NCBI GenBank assembly: GCA_907163345.1
Contig: CAJQUN010000397.1
Coordinates: 372,001-436,000 of the forward strand
Source: Haberlea rhodopensis
Taxonomy: Eukaryota; Streptophyta; Magnoliopsida; Lamiales; Gesneriaceae
DNA: 64,000 bases
Reading direction: 5' to 3'
Each line of letters opens with the position of its first letter. Position 1 is the stretch's first letter. A program made the translations under genes and the position numbers. The notes beneath the pieces are model-generated. The model had not been told where the DNA came from, ran no database searches, and worked only from the letters and a program-made list of their open reading frames with translations. Of the stretch, positions 23,104 to 34,879 are shown in pieces.

Positions 23104-24740
23104 TGTTGGGATCGATTCCGGGGGTGGGTTGCCATTCCACGCCCGAGTTCAACCAACTTGAGCTTCAATAGCTCGTGTTCTTGAATTAATGCACCGAGAG
23201 ATTATATCGAGTTCGATTACAAAATCGAGCGGAAGACACTCGACATAACCCGCTCTAAAACCGATTAAAGATTTGAAAGACATTTTAAAGATATGCAATT
23301 AAAGTAAATAAACAAGCATTTGTTTATGGAAGTTCGAAGGTGGTGTAATGCTTCTACGTCTCCCCTTCTTCCACCTCATGGAAGGATTCCACTAGAAGAC
23401 TTTGATTTATACAATCCCGTTGTACAAACCCGATCCAGTTGGGAATTCCCCATCCAACTAGAACTCCTAGCAACTCAACTATGTATGTTCTTTAATGTCT
23501 GACATACAAAGACCTCTCATCGGTTGTGATAAATCATCAACCGTTACAATGATATTCACTCATCTATTAAGCTCTCATATACAATGAATAGAGTGAATAT
23601 ATATGACACAAATGATCTCTAACTAGATCTGATATAGCAAGGTAAGTGGTGCCAAAGGTTTGGGGAGTGCTCTTCATTTAGCAACTTTTGTCTTTGAAGT
23701 TCCCCAATTGAATCCCAAGTGGGTTTGCTTTGGAAGGCTTGGATTGATCTTCAGTCAGCTGTTATTGAGCTTCCAAATCATGTATATATAGCCCCAAGTA
23801 TTGATATATACGTTAGACACAAGAATATGCCCGATGGAAAAGGTTCTGCACTATTCCCGAGCTTGCAACGGTCATATTCTGGTTTCTGGGCTATTTGTAT
23901 TTTGGACCGGACTGGTCTGGTCTGCTGGTCTGGTTCAGTCTGGTCTGCTGGTCTGGTCTGGACAAGTCAGTCTGATGCAAGACAAGCTTGATACAAAAAC
24001 AGATTGATAAACTTGCTCTTCGATCTGTTGCTTGTAACTCTTCATTCTTTGATTTCTGGGCAAAGTGATCTATATGAAAGTTGTATCCCTTTCTCTTATC
24101 TTTCCACGGAATTAAGAATCGCTCGATTTTGAGTTTGTATGAGAGAGTTATGCTTGAAATACGAGGTGATGCTCCTGCTGTCTGTTTGCTGGATGCAGCA
24201 GCACATGGCGTGACTTGCAGAAGCGTTTTGGCCATCTTAACGTCCGATTCAGTCTTTTACTTCCAAAGATGACTTGTAGATATTTGTCTTAGCTTTCCAA
24301 CCCATACTGAATCGTTCCGTTCCGATAAACGAGCTGAGAGTTATGCCCACCAGACTGACAGGGACTTTGCTGTAACAGCTCGATCTTACAGGCGTCACAT
24401 GGCGTGACTTGCAGAAGCTTTTTGGCCATCGTACGTCCGATTCAGTCTTTCACTTCCAAATATGACTTGTAGATCGTTGTCTTAGCTTTCCAACCCATAC
24501 TGAATCGTTCCGTTCCGATAAGCGAGCTAAGAGTTATGCCCACTAGACTGACAGTTGCTTGCTGAAACAGCTTGATGTTTCTTCGCGGTTCAGCTCGATA
24601 TTTTCAAGCTACTTCTTTGTAATTCATCAAGCTCTAAATTATGATCTATGAACTGCACACTTGATGAAATATGTTAGCAACACAATAACAAGTTTTGTTA
24701 ACATCAAAATCAAGATTATTCGGGTTTCCAAAACCCAACA
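23104..24740 (-). repeat. 5' LTR of the 4.1-kb non-coding element
   Basis: Begins TGTTGGGATCGATTCC and ends CCCAACA; abuts the GCTTT target duplication. It shares the 194-bp internal duplication with its partner and carries the shorter CTGGTCTG array (23908-23960). Confidence 0.95.
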
Positions 24741-25666
24741 GCTTTAGATCTTGCGGCAGAAGAAGCTGATTGGCTTCGGAGTTTCTTGGAGGATATTCCA
24801 ATGTGGTCAAAACCAATGCCACCCATTAGTTTGCACTGTGATAGTCAGTCAGCTATGGGAAGAGCACACAACAATGTGTATAATGGGAAATCACGACACA
24901 TTCGTCGGAGACATAAATCCGTGAGAAATTTACTAAAAACCGGTGTCATTTCTTTAGATTATGTGAAGTCTAAAGAAAACATTGCTGACCCATTTACGAA
25001 AGGTTTGACAAGAGACCGAGTAGAGGTTTCATCGAGGGGAATGGGGTTGAAGCCCATGAAATTGATTTCCAACCATGATGGCAACCCAACCTGAATTGTT
25101 AAATCCAATTTGCAGGTTCAATGAGAAAACTGAATTGTGGGGGGGGGGGGGGGGGATCGAGCAAAGCACTCGGGAAATTGAGTTCCTTACCTATTCCTGT
25201 GATGAAAGAGTGATAGACCTGTACTTTGGGAAGGCTGAGCTCATGCTCTTAATGATTCTTCTATCTCGAGATGATAAAGTGGGGTATTACAGGATACTCT
25301 TTAGGAGAAATCACCTATGTCGAATGTGAAGGGGCCGCTTCTATGAGATGAACTGAGGGCTAAATCTCTAGAGCATTCGATGAAACATCCAAGGCAGTCT
25401 AGGGCCAAAATGGACAACAACGAAAGAACCAATAATAGTGTGGAGATGAAGCTGTGTGAGTATTGTTGTCTTGTTATACATAAAACGTCGAACAGTTCAA
25501 GGCATCGCATCCACTGGTTGACAAGTATATCCGATGATACTTTACTAAGGAAAGGTTCAAGGTTAATCACCACCTATCCTGATGCAGTGGATTCTCAAAG
25601 TACTCTCAAATCTTCATCTAGGTGCATTGTGTAATTTTTTCGCCATATTGCATTCATGTGGGGGAT

Positions 25667-26571
25667 TGTTAGGATTATTGATTATTGGGTTTTAATCATT
25701 AAAAGCCCAATATTATTATTAATTTTGTTAATGAGAACAAAATTATGGTAAGTTAATTATGAAAGGCAATTAGGCTAAAGAAATCCCACATTGAGTAATT
25801 GAGGCACTTATGGTTTGTTTATATTGAGATACAAATCATTAGAGTGTAGTTAAGTAGAAAAGATGGGTGTCCCTCGCGCGCCGTCCGTCCGTCCGCTCGG
25901 CTGGGCTCGGCTCGTCTCGCCACGCCCCGCCCCGCCCCGCCCCGCGTGTCGCTAGCCGCGAAGGCAGTCCTATCTTTTTACTACTCGGATTTCTGAAATG
26001 ACTTTTCATATGCCTGACTTTTCATATTCTGCTGAGTATTAAGTTTGAATCTTTTTACCTACCTGCAGAATTGATGTCAGATTTAAGTGTGAGACTTAAA
26101 TCCGAAATGAATATGATGTTAAGTGTTGAGACTTTTCATCTAACCCACTATGCATTGTCATTTAAGTTGTGGCCTTTGGCATGCCTGCTGTTGTAGCTAT
26201 ATAAGCTGCTCCAGCCTCATTCTTTATCTAATCTCGAATTTGCATTTGCATATCATATCATCAATTTGAGAGTACTACACACTTCTTAGTGTTCGAGTGA
26301 GTCTGTCTGGGTTTCTGCTTCAACCCATTCAGAGGTGTTTGAGACGTTGTACCTTGGAACTCTCTTGTCCAGGAGGCCAGAAGTTGTAGGCGGGCAATTT
26401 AGAGTTTACGGGCACACGGTTTACTGTGGCCTCGTCCAACAACAAAGTTTCTGCCCAGTTTATTTAAATTGTTTGTTGTAAATTTTTTACTGTTTCGAGC
26501 ATTTTATTATAACAGAGTATTTATGATCTTCTTATGCTTTGTCTATTTGTTTTTAAGAAACAGAACCAACA
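25667..26571 (+). repeat. 3' LTR of copia element 2 (full-length)
   Basis: 905 bp, TGTTAGG...CCAACA, followed by the CAAAT duplication. It includes a CCGCCCCGCC run near 25925 and about 156 bp lost from the 5' LTR. The TATA box is in GTAGCTATATAAGCTGC near 26190. A G-homopolymer lies upstream at 25139-25155, in the 3' untranslated part of the element. Confidence 0.95.
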
Positions 26572-26576
26572 CAAAT

Positions 26577-27048
26577 AATGGCTGGAAAGTGAAATTTTGA
26601 CCAAACTAAATTATGTTTTATGTATTTTCCTAAAATATTATTATCTTCTCACTAAAAATGTTAAAAAATCACATATTTGTCACAATTTATTTTATCAAAT
26701 ATTTGAATCTTTAATCTATTGTTGTGCCTTTTCATGAAATCGTTATATTAGTATGTACTATATATCTAGTTACCATTCTATAGAATTTTTATATCAACTC
26801 AAAACAACGAAAAACCATGAAAATTCAACTGAGCCCAAAAAATCTCCAAAAAACATAAGTAGAGAAACTAAAAAATAAAAAGAGAATTAAATCGTAGAAT
26901 TAAGAGAGTTTAACAAGAGTGCGACTTGGTAAACTTAGGGTATGACTTAATAAAATTTAGGACGCTTTGAAACGTTGTACACGCACTTAATACACTATTT
27001 CACGACTTAAACGTCCGTTACGTAAAAGGTTTACGTGCCTTATTTGAG
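26577..27048. other. AT-rich intergenic DNA, nothing recognised
   Basis: No coding frame, RNA gene or repeat structure seen. Confidence 0.5.
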
Positions 27049-27056
27049 GATATGTG

Positions 27057-27645
27057 TAGGGATGGCAATGGGACGGGTTCAAACCCGGACCCGCATTGAA
27101 CCCGCCCAGCCGGGGCGGGTCTGGACCCGCTTCAACCGAGTTTGGAAGCGGGGCGGGGCGGGTCCTGGGATTGGCCGAACCCGCCCCGCTATACATTTTT
27201 AATTTTTTTTAAAAAAAATATGATATTGATTATACATTTTACTTCTTTGATTGAACAATAAAGTGTAATTATTTAATTTTATATCAAAATTCATGTGTTC
27301 ATGTTATAAAAATTGGACATTTTGAAGGAAATAAGAGCAAATTAATAAATATTTAGTAGTTTAAAGATAGTTTTACGATGTTTATTATAAATATTTACTA
27401 GAGAAAACATGAAATTTAATCACAAAACTCAACTTTTGTGTTTCAAAATTGATTTCTAGCTTAATTTTTTTTTTAAAAAATAAAAAATAAAAAAAAACTG
27501 GAACCGGGGCGGGGCAGGTAAACCCGTCGGGTTCGCGGGTCTAAGCGGGGCGGGGCGGGGCGGGGCGGGTCCGGGTTTTATGTGTAGCGGGGCGGGTCGT
27601 GGGATTGGCCAAACCCGTCCCATACTCGACCCGTTGCCATTCCTA
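27057..27645. mobile_element. hAT non-autonomous element (MITE)
   Basis: 589 bp with a perfect 8-bp target duplication GATATGTG (27049-27056 and 27646-27653). Terminal inverted repeats are TAGGGATGGCAATGGGACGGG on the left and TAGGAATGGCAACGGG... (reverse complement) on the right. The subterminal regions are dense in GGGGCGGG/CCCGCCCC words; the core is AT-rich. An 8-bp duplication and a TAGGG end are hAT superfamily hallmarks. No transposase. It lies 240 bp upstream of the SWAP70 start codon, so it forms part of that gene's promoter region. Confidence 0.95.
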
Positions 27646-27884
27646 GATATGTGGCCGGTAAATTGAATAAAATATTTTAGAGAAATCAAACACTGTAATC
27701 CATTTCACCTGCAAGTCCAAGACAGTGAAATAATCCAACAGCTGAACAGACGAGGCGTTGTTGTTCTATATATGCCCTAAAATTAAAATCCATCACCTAA
27801 TTCGCCTTAATTCATCATTTTTTATTTGCCATTAAACAGATATTCCTTTCACTTTCTTATATATATCATCATCATCAGTCACCC

Positions 27885-30800
27885 ATGAGTTCAAATGGAG
27901 CTCCGCTTGTGAGTTCACTGTCCCCTTGATTTGTTTGGTTGTAGATTGTTTCATATTGATGGATTTTCAAAAATTTTAATAATTAATGATTCAGGGAGAT
28001 GTGGATACAAAGACGAGTTTGGAGAAGATCAAAAGACAGCTGGCCACCAGCTCCGGCAGAAATTTACTGCAAGGGCCTCTCCTCAAACGATCCGAAACGG
28101 TAATTTTCATTTTATTATTATAGTTATTTTAGCTGCTTATGCATTGTTTTCATTTTTGCTGATATGTTCTAAAATTGTAGGAAAACATATTTTTTTCTTA
28201 AATATTTTTATTGTTCAATTATGGGCTGAACCGTGTGCGTTTTACGGCGGTCATTGCCTGGCATGTGTTGGTAAGGTTCGCCTTCATTTTTCGGAGAGAT
28301 GTGATAAGGAGCACTGTCAGGTGAATTTGGTGGAACTCAAAGGAACAATATTAGAGCCTGGTTGTTGGGTAAGGTGCGTGGAGGCGGACTTACAGTAATA
28401 GTTGAAGAAACCAAAAACTTCGTCTCGTTATCTTGTTCGATTGATGTTTATTCATGTCAATGTACGTAAGAGTAAGCTTTTGGCATAGGGTCAGTTCGAT
28501 CAGTCTATGGATATTCTAAATGTCTTGGAGTATTATAACTACTAGTTGTCTCTGTTGCTTCTTACACTATCGTCACTATCCATATTATGATATTAAATCT
28601 AGATTTCATATGGTTTACTTTTATTATTGTGCTAGTAATATAATTTTCTTATGAACCCTTTGGGTGGTGATGTGGGTTCTAGAGCAGTCACTATCTAGTC
28701 CTTTATCATGACAGAAATATATTGAACGAGGAACCAAAGATTTTCGATATGTTAGCATGGATACCGAGAAATAGAAATTTAATTGATAGTTTGAGAGGGA
28801 TCACTGCTACAAAAGGTTGGTACCCACATCTCCAATAATAGGTGTCAAAGTGCAATATTTCTTTCTAGATAGATCTTTGCCTGGATAACCCAGCTTTAAG
28901 TTTTAGAAAATTGGTGTAAAGCTGAAATAAATGTAAGGGAGATCTTTGGAACATTGGTGGATACAATAAACTAGTGTTGGCAGCACAAAGGAGGTTGCTA
29001 GTCAGCTTGTTTTCATCCTACGTTGTTTTACTTTGTGGCAGATGCTGTTTCACAGTTAGTAGTCATGTGACTCATGCGCGACTCATTACAGGTGGGGCTA
29101 GATGACAGAGGTGTGCCATAAACATTGAAAATTATGGTTATTGATGTGGAATTAATGGATACAATGTAACTCTTTTTTTTGAAAACATATTTGATTTCAA
29201 CCATTGGGAATCTGCACTATTTCTTATCAAATTAGTAGACATGATTAACTTATGCTTTTCAACAGCTGAGGAAATGGAATGAGAGGTGGGTGATTTTAGA
29301 TCCAACAACTGGGAAAATGGAGTACAAGTAAGATGCTGCAGATAAGTCTTTCTCTATATTCGGTTTTTCCAAAGTAAAGATGCACTGACTTTACTTACGT
29401 TTCTGTTGGTTTGCATGTACAGGGTGAGAAGAAATGAGCCAACAGTCAAAGGAACCATGAAATTTGATGCAAACAGCACTATAAATATATCTCCTGTGAA
29501 TTTCCAGTAATGTTCTGATTTTTGTTACGTTTTGAATTTGCTGACATGCTATTTTAAATTTTGATTAGATACATTCCATAATCTATTCATTTGGTGAATA
29601 ATTGTGTTAACATAATTCTCCTTTTTTTCCTTGATTCAGAGGACTACCAAAGTATGGTGGCTGTTGTTTCTGTATCCATGCTAATGCGATGAATATTATT
29701 CTTCACTTGGTTTCTTTTTTTTAAAAAAATTATGTTGGAGTAGCACAAAAAAAATTATTTGTGGTGATGATAGTAACATTTGTATTCCGTTTCTTTTTGC
29801 CTTGATGGTTGAACTTCACGGCACTTGCATTTTTCTAACTTACTTATCAGATATTGGGACACCCCAGAAAAACGATTATTTTCTTTGTGCAGAAACGCCT
29901 GCTGCTGCTAGAGCTTGGGTATCTACTTTACAGTGAGTATTAAATTCTTTCTTCTGTCATATGCTTTCGCATCTTCATTTATTGCTCCTTGCAATGATAA
30001 CTTGCTGACATGATTGATGTTGTGCTAGTCAATCTTTTGGAATTTTTTTTGAGATTTATGTCTGGGGTTCAGTTTTAAGAAACATATTGAACTATAGACC
30101 CAAAAAGAGAGCACGACAGAAGGCCGGTTTATTATATTTGAGACTATCTCAAGCTCTAAACTAGACGAGTAAATTGGTAGTTAATAAGGGAGGTGTTATA
30201 AAAGGGTATTGTATTTACTGGTATCTGTAACATTGAGAGTGGTGTTGCTATGTCAAAAGCTAGTCCGTCTTGATTGAGACTGAGACTCAGCCTCCCAAAA
30301 TACATATCTAAACACGAACAATGGCAATTAATAAGCTTAATGCAGTAATTGAACCTGAACTTTTTATTTTAGCTCGGCATTTGTTTGAAAATGGCTATTA
30401 AGTATTTTGAAGTTTTGCCTATTAGATTCCCTTTTGAAAGAATGTGAAGTAAATTTGAACTATTCGACTATCATTTTATTTTTTCTCATTTAACGTTTCC
30501 CCCCTGAATTAATCTCATGTTAATGCACCTTCAATTCTGTAGCTGACTTTTCTCTCTGCTCGCTCTCTTGCTGATACATGTTGCTTTAATTTTTTATTTT
30601 TAAAAAAGTAACTGCAATGTGATGCTGTGTTATATTTTGAAATTTGGTTTGGTCTTTGAAAAATGCAGTGCAACCCAATTGGTCTTAAGGGCTCATAGAG
30701 AAGCAGTGAATACCTTAAGTGGAAATGGGTCCTCAAAGTTGGGAACAGTTGCTACTGTAGTTGCTGCTGCCAATTCCTCAGCCTTGGAGGCTTCTAAAGA

Positions 30801-30943
30801 AATTGAAGCTGCAATGCAAATTGCCATGAAGAATGCTTTGGGTGCTATGTTAAATAGAACACCTGAGTTACCTATGGATGATTTATCAATCATGAAGGTA
30901 AGATGGACCAAAAATCTGTCCGAACAGACAACCTTGTTCGTGG

Positions 30944-30995
<52 letters not shown>

Positions 30996-33203
30996 GTGTG
31001 TGTGTAAATATATATTATATTTTATTGCTGTCTCTATTGCATAAAACTTGATTTCCCAAGATTTCAAGCTGTTAAATTGCGATTTCCTCATTTTTTGTAA
31101 AAACACTAACTATAACACCGTCTCTTCTCCCCAAAACTTCTTGCTTTGACCTTTGCTACTGCAGACTTTGAAGCCTCTCATGTGTGCTTGCTGGTTTTGT
31201 GGTACTGAATTGTATTTTCATTGTACTTTTTCTTCAATCTCTCTGCTGATTGGAACTTGTTGCATTGAAATTGGTTAGCTTTATGTGCTAGTGAGGACTT
31301 TATTTCCCCTTAGATTTTACTTGGTGTTGTATTCGAAGGTGATGCTGGTTTCTCACGTGGGTGTTCAATGATGACGTGGAGATGTTTTTATTGTGTAAAA
31401 ACTTGGGTGATTCATGTCTGACAACTGGATAATTAGCTGAAATGTATTTAGAAACGCACTGAAGAAAAGCTGTCCTTGGGTGTTTTGTGTAACATTTAGT
31501 TGTATATTTTCTTTAAGAATGAGATGGAGCATGTATCTAGTCTTTGACCTAACTCCTTAAGTTTTTAAGTAATGATTCCACGATATTGTTGCTTTATCTT
31601 TAAGTGTACTGCTTGGATGTACTGGATTCAATCTTCTGACATCCAATAAAAAATATGAAGTCGTCCCAGCTTTGGCATTTTATTACATGGATATTAAGTA
31701 GCATGGACTATGAGCATTTTTTTGCCCCTCCCCAAACTCCCGCTTCCATTACATTCTTGCTCAAGCTGTAGTGTGTTGCAGGAAACACTAAGGGTAAAGG
31801 ATGAAGAGCTGCAAAATCTGGCAAGGGACCTACGTGCTAGGGACTCAACAATAAAAGAAATTGCAGAGAAACTGTCTGAAACTGCTGAAGCCGCTGAAGC
31901 TGCAGCATCTGCTGCTCATACCATGGATGAGCAACGGAGAATTGCATTTGCAGAGGTTGAGCGCTTAGTAAGAGATTCAGACAAACAATTGGAATCATTT
32001 AAACTGAAGGTACTATAGATTCTCATCAAATGCAAGTCTCATTTTAAGATACTGCCTTTCCTGGTTTTGTTAATTTGTCATTGTTCTATCATTGGCAATA
32101 TAGGTGAGAGAACTGGAAGAGCAAGTTCTGAATCTGAGCAAAGAAAAAAATCAGCTGATAAAACATAGGGACTCTGCCATTCAAGAAGCACATTTGTGGC
32201 GTTCTGAGCTTGCAAAAGCTAGAGAGCGTGTTGTGATATTAGAAGGTGCTGTTGTTCGAGCAGAAGAGAAGGTCCGAGTTTCTGAGGGTAATGCAGAAGC
32301 TAGAATAAAAGAAGCAACGGAAAAAGAGGCGAAAACAGCTAATGAGAAACAAGAACTACTTGCATATATAAATATGTTGCAAGAGCAACTGAAAAGGTTT
32401 GGTATAAGATCCATTTTGATAACTGCAATGCTTTATATAGGTGGTTTGCCCAAAAGATGTTCCGTGCCTCGTACTTAATCTTCGTTTTTCATCTATCTTT
32501 TGATGTACAAAAGGTTTTACCTGCGTTGTTACACTATCTTTACCGAAAAGGTTTGATATAAGACCGATTTGATGTTTTTTTGTAAGAGAGAGATTCATTA
32601 AGTACTCGAGGAGACTCGAACTCTGAAATTATCTGTTAGTTGGCCACTCCATTTTTCCGATGTTGACCAATAACACTGGTTATAATGGATGACAGCAGGA
32701 ATATACAATACATATGGGGTTTGTTTGTGTATCTGGTGATTGCATAGGACACATTTTTGAGTGAGAAGATTCCATAGTTTCTTTTGTCCTTTTCTTTATA
32801 TGCTTTTTGCGTTACAACTTTAGGTTCTGCTCTGTTTGACACTGCGCACCCATCCAGAAGAATTTAACTGAAAAAATTATCAACGAAATTGATCATGGAC
32901 TAATTATCTAATACTAGACTTGCTCTTTTCTAATGTATATCCTGAAATAACTTAAATATCTCTCTTGTTGGCAGACAACAGGTTGAGACACGGCAAGTCT
33001 TTGCAGAGACGACAGAGTCTTACTCAAGTTTAGGTGCGGATTTTCCACTAACAAAGCATGTTGATCCTTCGCAAGAGAATGTGGATAAAGCATGTCTAAG
33101 TGTGTCAAAGCCAATATTTATGCCTGCAGAAAATGACTGGAGTGATATTCAAACCACAGAGGCCAGAATAGCTGATGTTAGAGAGGTCGCTCTTGATGCA
33201 TAA
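27885..33203 (+). CDS. SWAP70: Plant SWAP70-type PH domain and coiled-coil protein
   Basis: Ten coding exons by GT-AG reading: 27885-27908, 27995-28099, 29266-29327, 29423-29506, 29640-29671, 29851-29932, 30669-30897, 31782-32009, 32104-32396, 32975-33203; all phases join and give 455 residues. Residues 36-133 form a PH domain (LLKRSETLRKWNERWVIL, GTPQKNDYFLC, ARAWVSTLH), which binds phosphoinositides. Residues 207-382 are coiled coil (KDEELQNLARDLRARDST, ELEEQVLNLSKEK, SAIQEAHLWRSEL). The plant family is linked to Rho/Rac (ROP) GEF activity and immune signalling; that role is from family knowledge. Oddity: TAA at 33201 ends the protein, yet the frame continues 23 codons (NNHDIPVVNFPGH...) to TAG at 33273, like the usual family tail, suggesting a recent C-terminal truncation. 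Confidence 0.93.
30944..30992. repeat. (AT)n microsatellite in SWAP70 intron
   Basis: About 24 AT repeats followed by a short TG run (30994-31004), in the intron after the seventh coding exon. Confidence 0.97.
32575..32652 (-). repeat. tRNA-derived SINE-like insertion in SWAP70 intron
   Basis: On the minus strand: A-box-like GGAGTGGCCAACTAACAG (32650-32633), B box AGTTCGAGTC (32622-32613), then a short tail ending TCTCTCTTACAAAAAAA at 32575. Promoter boxes plus an A-rich end fit a plant SINE. No clean flanking duplication. Confidence 0.5.
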
Positions 33204-33275
33204 GCGAACAACCATGATATACCTGTGGTAAATTTCCCTGGACATCAGGAGCATGGCTCTTCCCATCAGCCCTAG

Positions 33276-34314
33276 GGATCATTTACCCTCCATCTGAGAG
33301 GAACCATCGCCATATAGGATAGAACGCTAGTGTTCATGAGGAAGTGCCATTTTTCTTTGTGCATCTTTCACTCATTCGTCTTTTCCGTGTTTGGTTGATC
33401 TTATCTGGATTGGTAAATATGTTGACAATGAGGGTTTGTGGATAACCTGTTTTATTATACCTGTTGGGGGTGTCGGGAGGTGGCCGCCATGGGCGGCGGT
33501 GACTGATGGCGGGTGGTGATGGCGTGATCTTCAATATTATTTTATTGAAGACGCCATCTAAGATGGCGCTTCCAATAATTTTTTTTCCAGAACAGAAGAC
33601 GTCATCTGAAGTGTCGATTTCAAATGAAGTAGCCACCTCATATGATGTTTTAGGTTAGTTTAAAAATATTTTCAAAGATAGATTATTTTATTAAATTAAT
33701 ATTTTTTTCGATTAAATTATTAAAAAACCCTTATATAGGGACTATGCACACACTTCAATGTTCTTTTAATCATCATGGAATGTACAGTTACTCTAAAGTT
33801 TTAAGTAATCTCATAAAACAGTCGACAAACTCTTATTGTAATATTGTCTTTTTTAACAATTACATTCATAAGTACGATGACAATTACAAATATCATCATT
33901 TTGAAAGTATAAATCAACACTAGAGTACAATCAACTATAATTAACACTATAAAAGCATAAAGTACAACAAAATGCAACTAACATACCATAAATATAGACA
34001 CAACCCACATTCACGTTTTTAATAGGACAAAGCAGTTTATTAAAATAAAGGACACCAATGGGGCAAAATCCATCACAAACTAAGAGCCTCACAAATCACA
34101 AAACTCCCAAAATAGAGAAAAGGAAATTGATACCAATCTGAAAAAGAAAAATGAGAAACAACACTATTTTTAGCATTTAGCCAAGTCCAGGATCAGACTT
34201 TTATCAGCTCGACCACCATATCAAAGAAACCTCTTTACTTTTGAAACCCACATTCATGGACTTGAACTCAGGACTTCCCCTAAATTTTGGAATCTCCCTT
34301 TGCCACTAGCATAT
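33276..34314. other. 3' flank of SWAP70 and intergenic DNA
   Basis: No gene. 33475-33640 contains a GC-rich block and hairpin-like words (GCCATCT/AGATGGC near 33550), related in style to 370-490. The rest is AT-rich. Confidence 0.4.
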
Positions 34315-34879
34315 GGTTTATAATGTCTTACAATGGACTATTATAACAATTTGGGTTAACCATTTTCGTAGAGTGAGGACGGATACAAAGTATTTGCTAT
34401 ATGAGTCTATTATATGGTCGTGTTTGCGTAGGCTCGGGCCCGGGGCGTGAGATAATGGTATCAGAGTAGGTCACCGGCAGGAAACCCATGGAGATAAGTG
34501 CTATACGAGGCAACATGCTACATGTATGAGAGCCACCTCTTGAGCCTAAGGGACAAAGTGCTACGCGACGAATGCCACCTCTTGAACCTGCGAGACAAAG
34601 CGCTACATAACGGGATCCACCTCTTTAATATGTAGGAGTCACCACTAGATTTCGGGTGCTGGTGGATCGATGCGTTAGGTCACGACGAGGACGTCGCGTT
34701 CTAAAGGAGGGTGATTGTAATACTCTTGTCCCATACTGATTTTGGATGAACATTTAAAGAGGGTTATAATGACTTACAATCGACTATTATAACAACTTGA
34801 ATTAACCATTTTCATTGAAAGAATACATATACAAAATAGTTGCAGTCGTGTTTGCGCTATCTTGGGCCATGGCGTAACA
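34315..34879 (+). mobile_element. Decayed TRIM-like LTR element
   Basis: A TGGTATCAGAG primer site lies at 34456-34466, and a polypurine tract AAAGGAGGGTGAT ends at 34715. The 3' LTR is 34716-34879 (TGTAATACTC...GGCGTAACA, 164 bp). A partial, diverged 5' LTR at 34315-34452 matches its second half (TATAATG.CTTACAATSGACTATTATAAC). The 263-bp interior has about 50-bp repeats around CCACCTCTTGA.CCT...GACAAAG.GCTAC and no coding capacity. The first part of the 5' LTR and the target duplication are not visible. Its family differs from the TRIM at 16898. Confidence 0.75.

Larger units (their letters stand above)
20603..24740 (-). mobile_element. Non-coding (LARD-like) LTR retrotransposon nested in copia RNase H
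   Basis: A 4138-bp element in minus orientation with target duplication GCTTT (20598-20602 and 24741-24745). LTRs are 20603-22252 (1650 bp) and 23104-24740 (1637 bp), starting TGTTGGG and ending CCCAACA (CCCAATA on the inner end of the left copy). The primer binding site TGGTATCAGAGC lies on the minus strand at 23101-23090. The 851-bp interior has no protein frame but holds several CTCCCCCTTTTT-type (polypurine on the minus strand) tracts at 22254, 22353 and 22400. Multiple polypurine tracts before the 3' LTR are known from Sirevirus-type copia elements, so a non-autonomous derivative of that lineage is plausible. That affiliation is inference. Confidence 0.95.
16466..25094 (+). pseudogene. 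Copia gag-pol polyprotein, broken by stops, frameshifts and two insertions
   Basis: Starts with ATG at 16466. Gag runs to the TRIM at 16898 and resumes at 17254 (RFHDYRMVDGKSVVEQ). A CCHC knuckle (CYVCGKPNHKAKNC) lies at about 17632-17673. Protease WWVDTGATRHIC is at 17868-17903; pre-integrase LWHGRLGHVNY near 18360; integrase with HTDVCDL, SDRGGEY and EQNGIAERKNRT (18540-18860); RT with GHKWIFKRK, MDVKTAFLNGEL, SLYGLKQAPKQW and CVDDM; RNase H is split by the 4.1-kb insertion after STMESEFIAF and resumes at 24741 with DLAAEEADWL, HCDSQSA and KSRHIRRRH. Lesions seen: TAG at 16682; a frameshift near 17735; TGA at 18481; an extra base near 19655; TGA at 20541 replacing the expected Trp. The RT box reads CVDD where Tyr is usual. 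Confidence 0.92.
15552..26571 (+). mobile_element. Ty1/copia LTR retrotransposon with two nested insertions
   Basis: An 11,020-bp span in plus orientation with a perfect target duplication CAAAT (15547-15551 and 26572-26576). LTRs are 15552-16300 and 25667-26571, TGTTAGG...CCAACA, with polypurine tract GTGGGGGAT at about 25658-25666. Removing the TRIM (16898-17248) and the 4.1-kb element (20603-24740) leaves a compact copia interior of about 4.9 kb. The standard TGGTATCAGAGC primer site is absent after the 5' LTR. The gag-pol frame carries several stops and frameshifts, so the element is dead. Confidence 0.96.

Noticed and set aside
27931..28398. 155-codon plus-strand frame
   Set aside because: It spans the first intron, second exon and start of the second intron of SWAP70 in the wrong frame.
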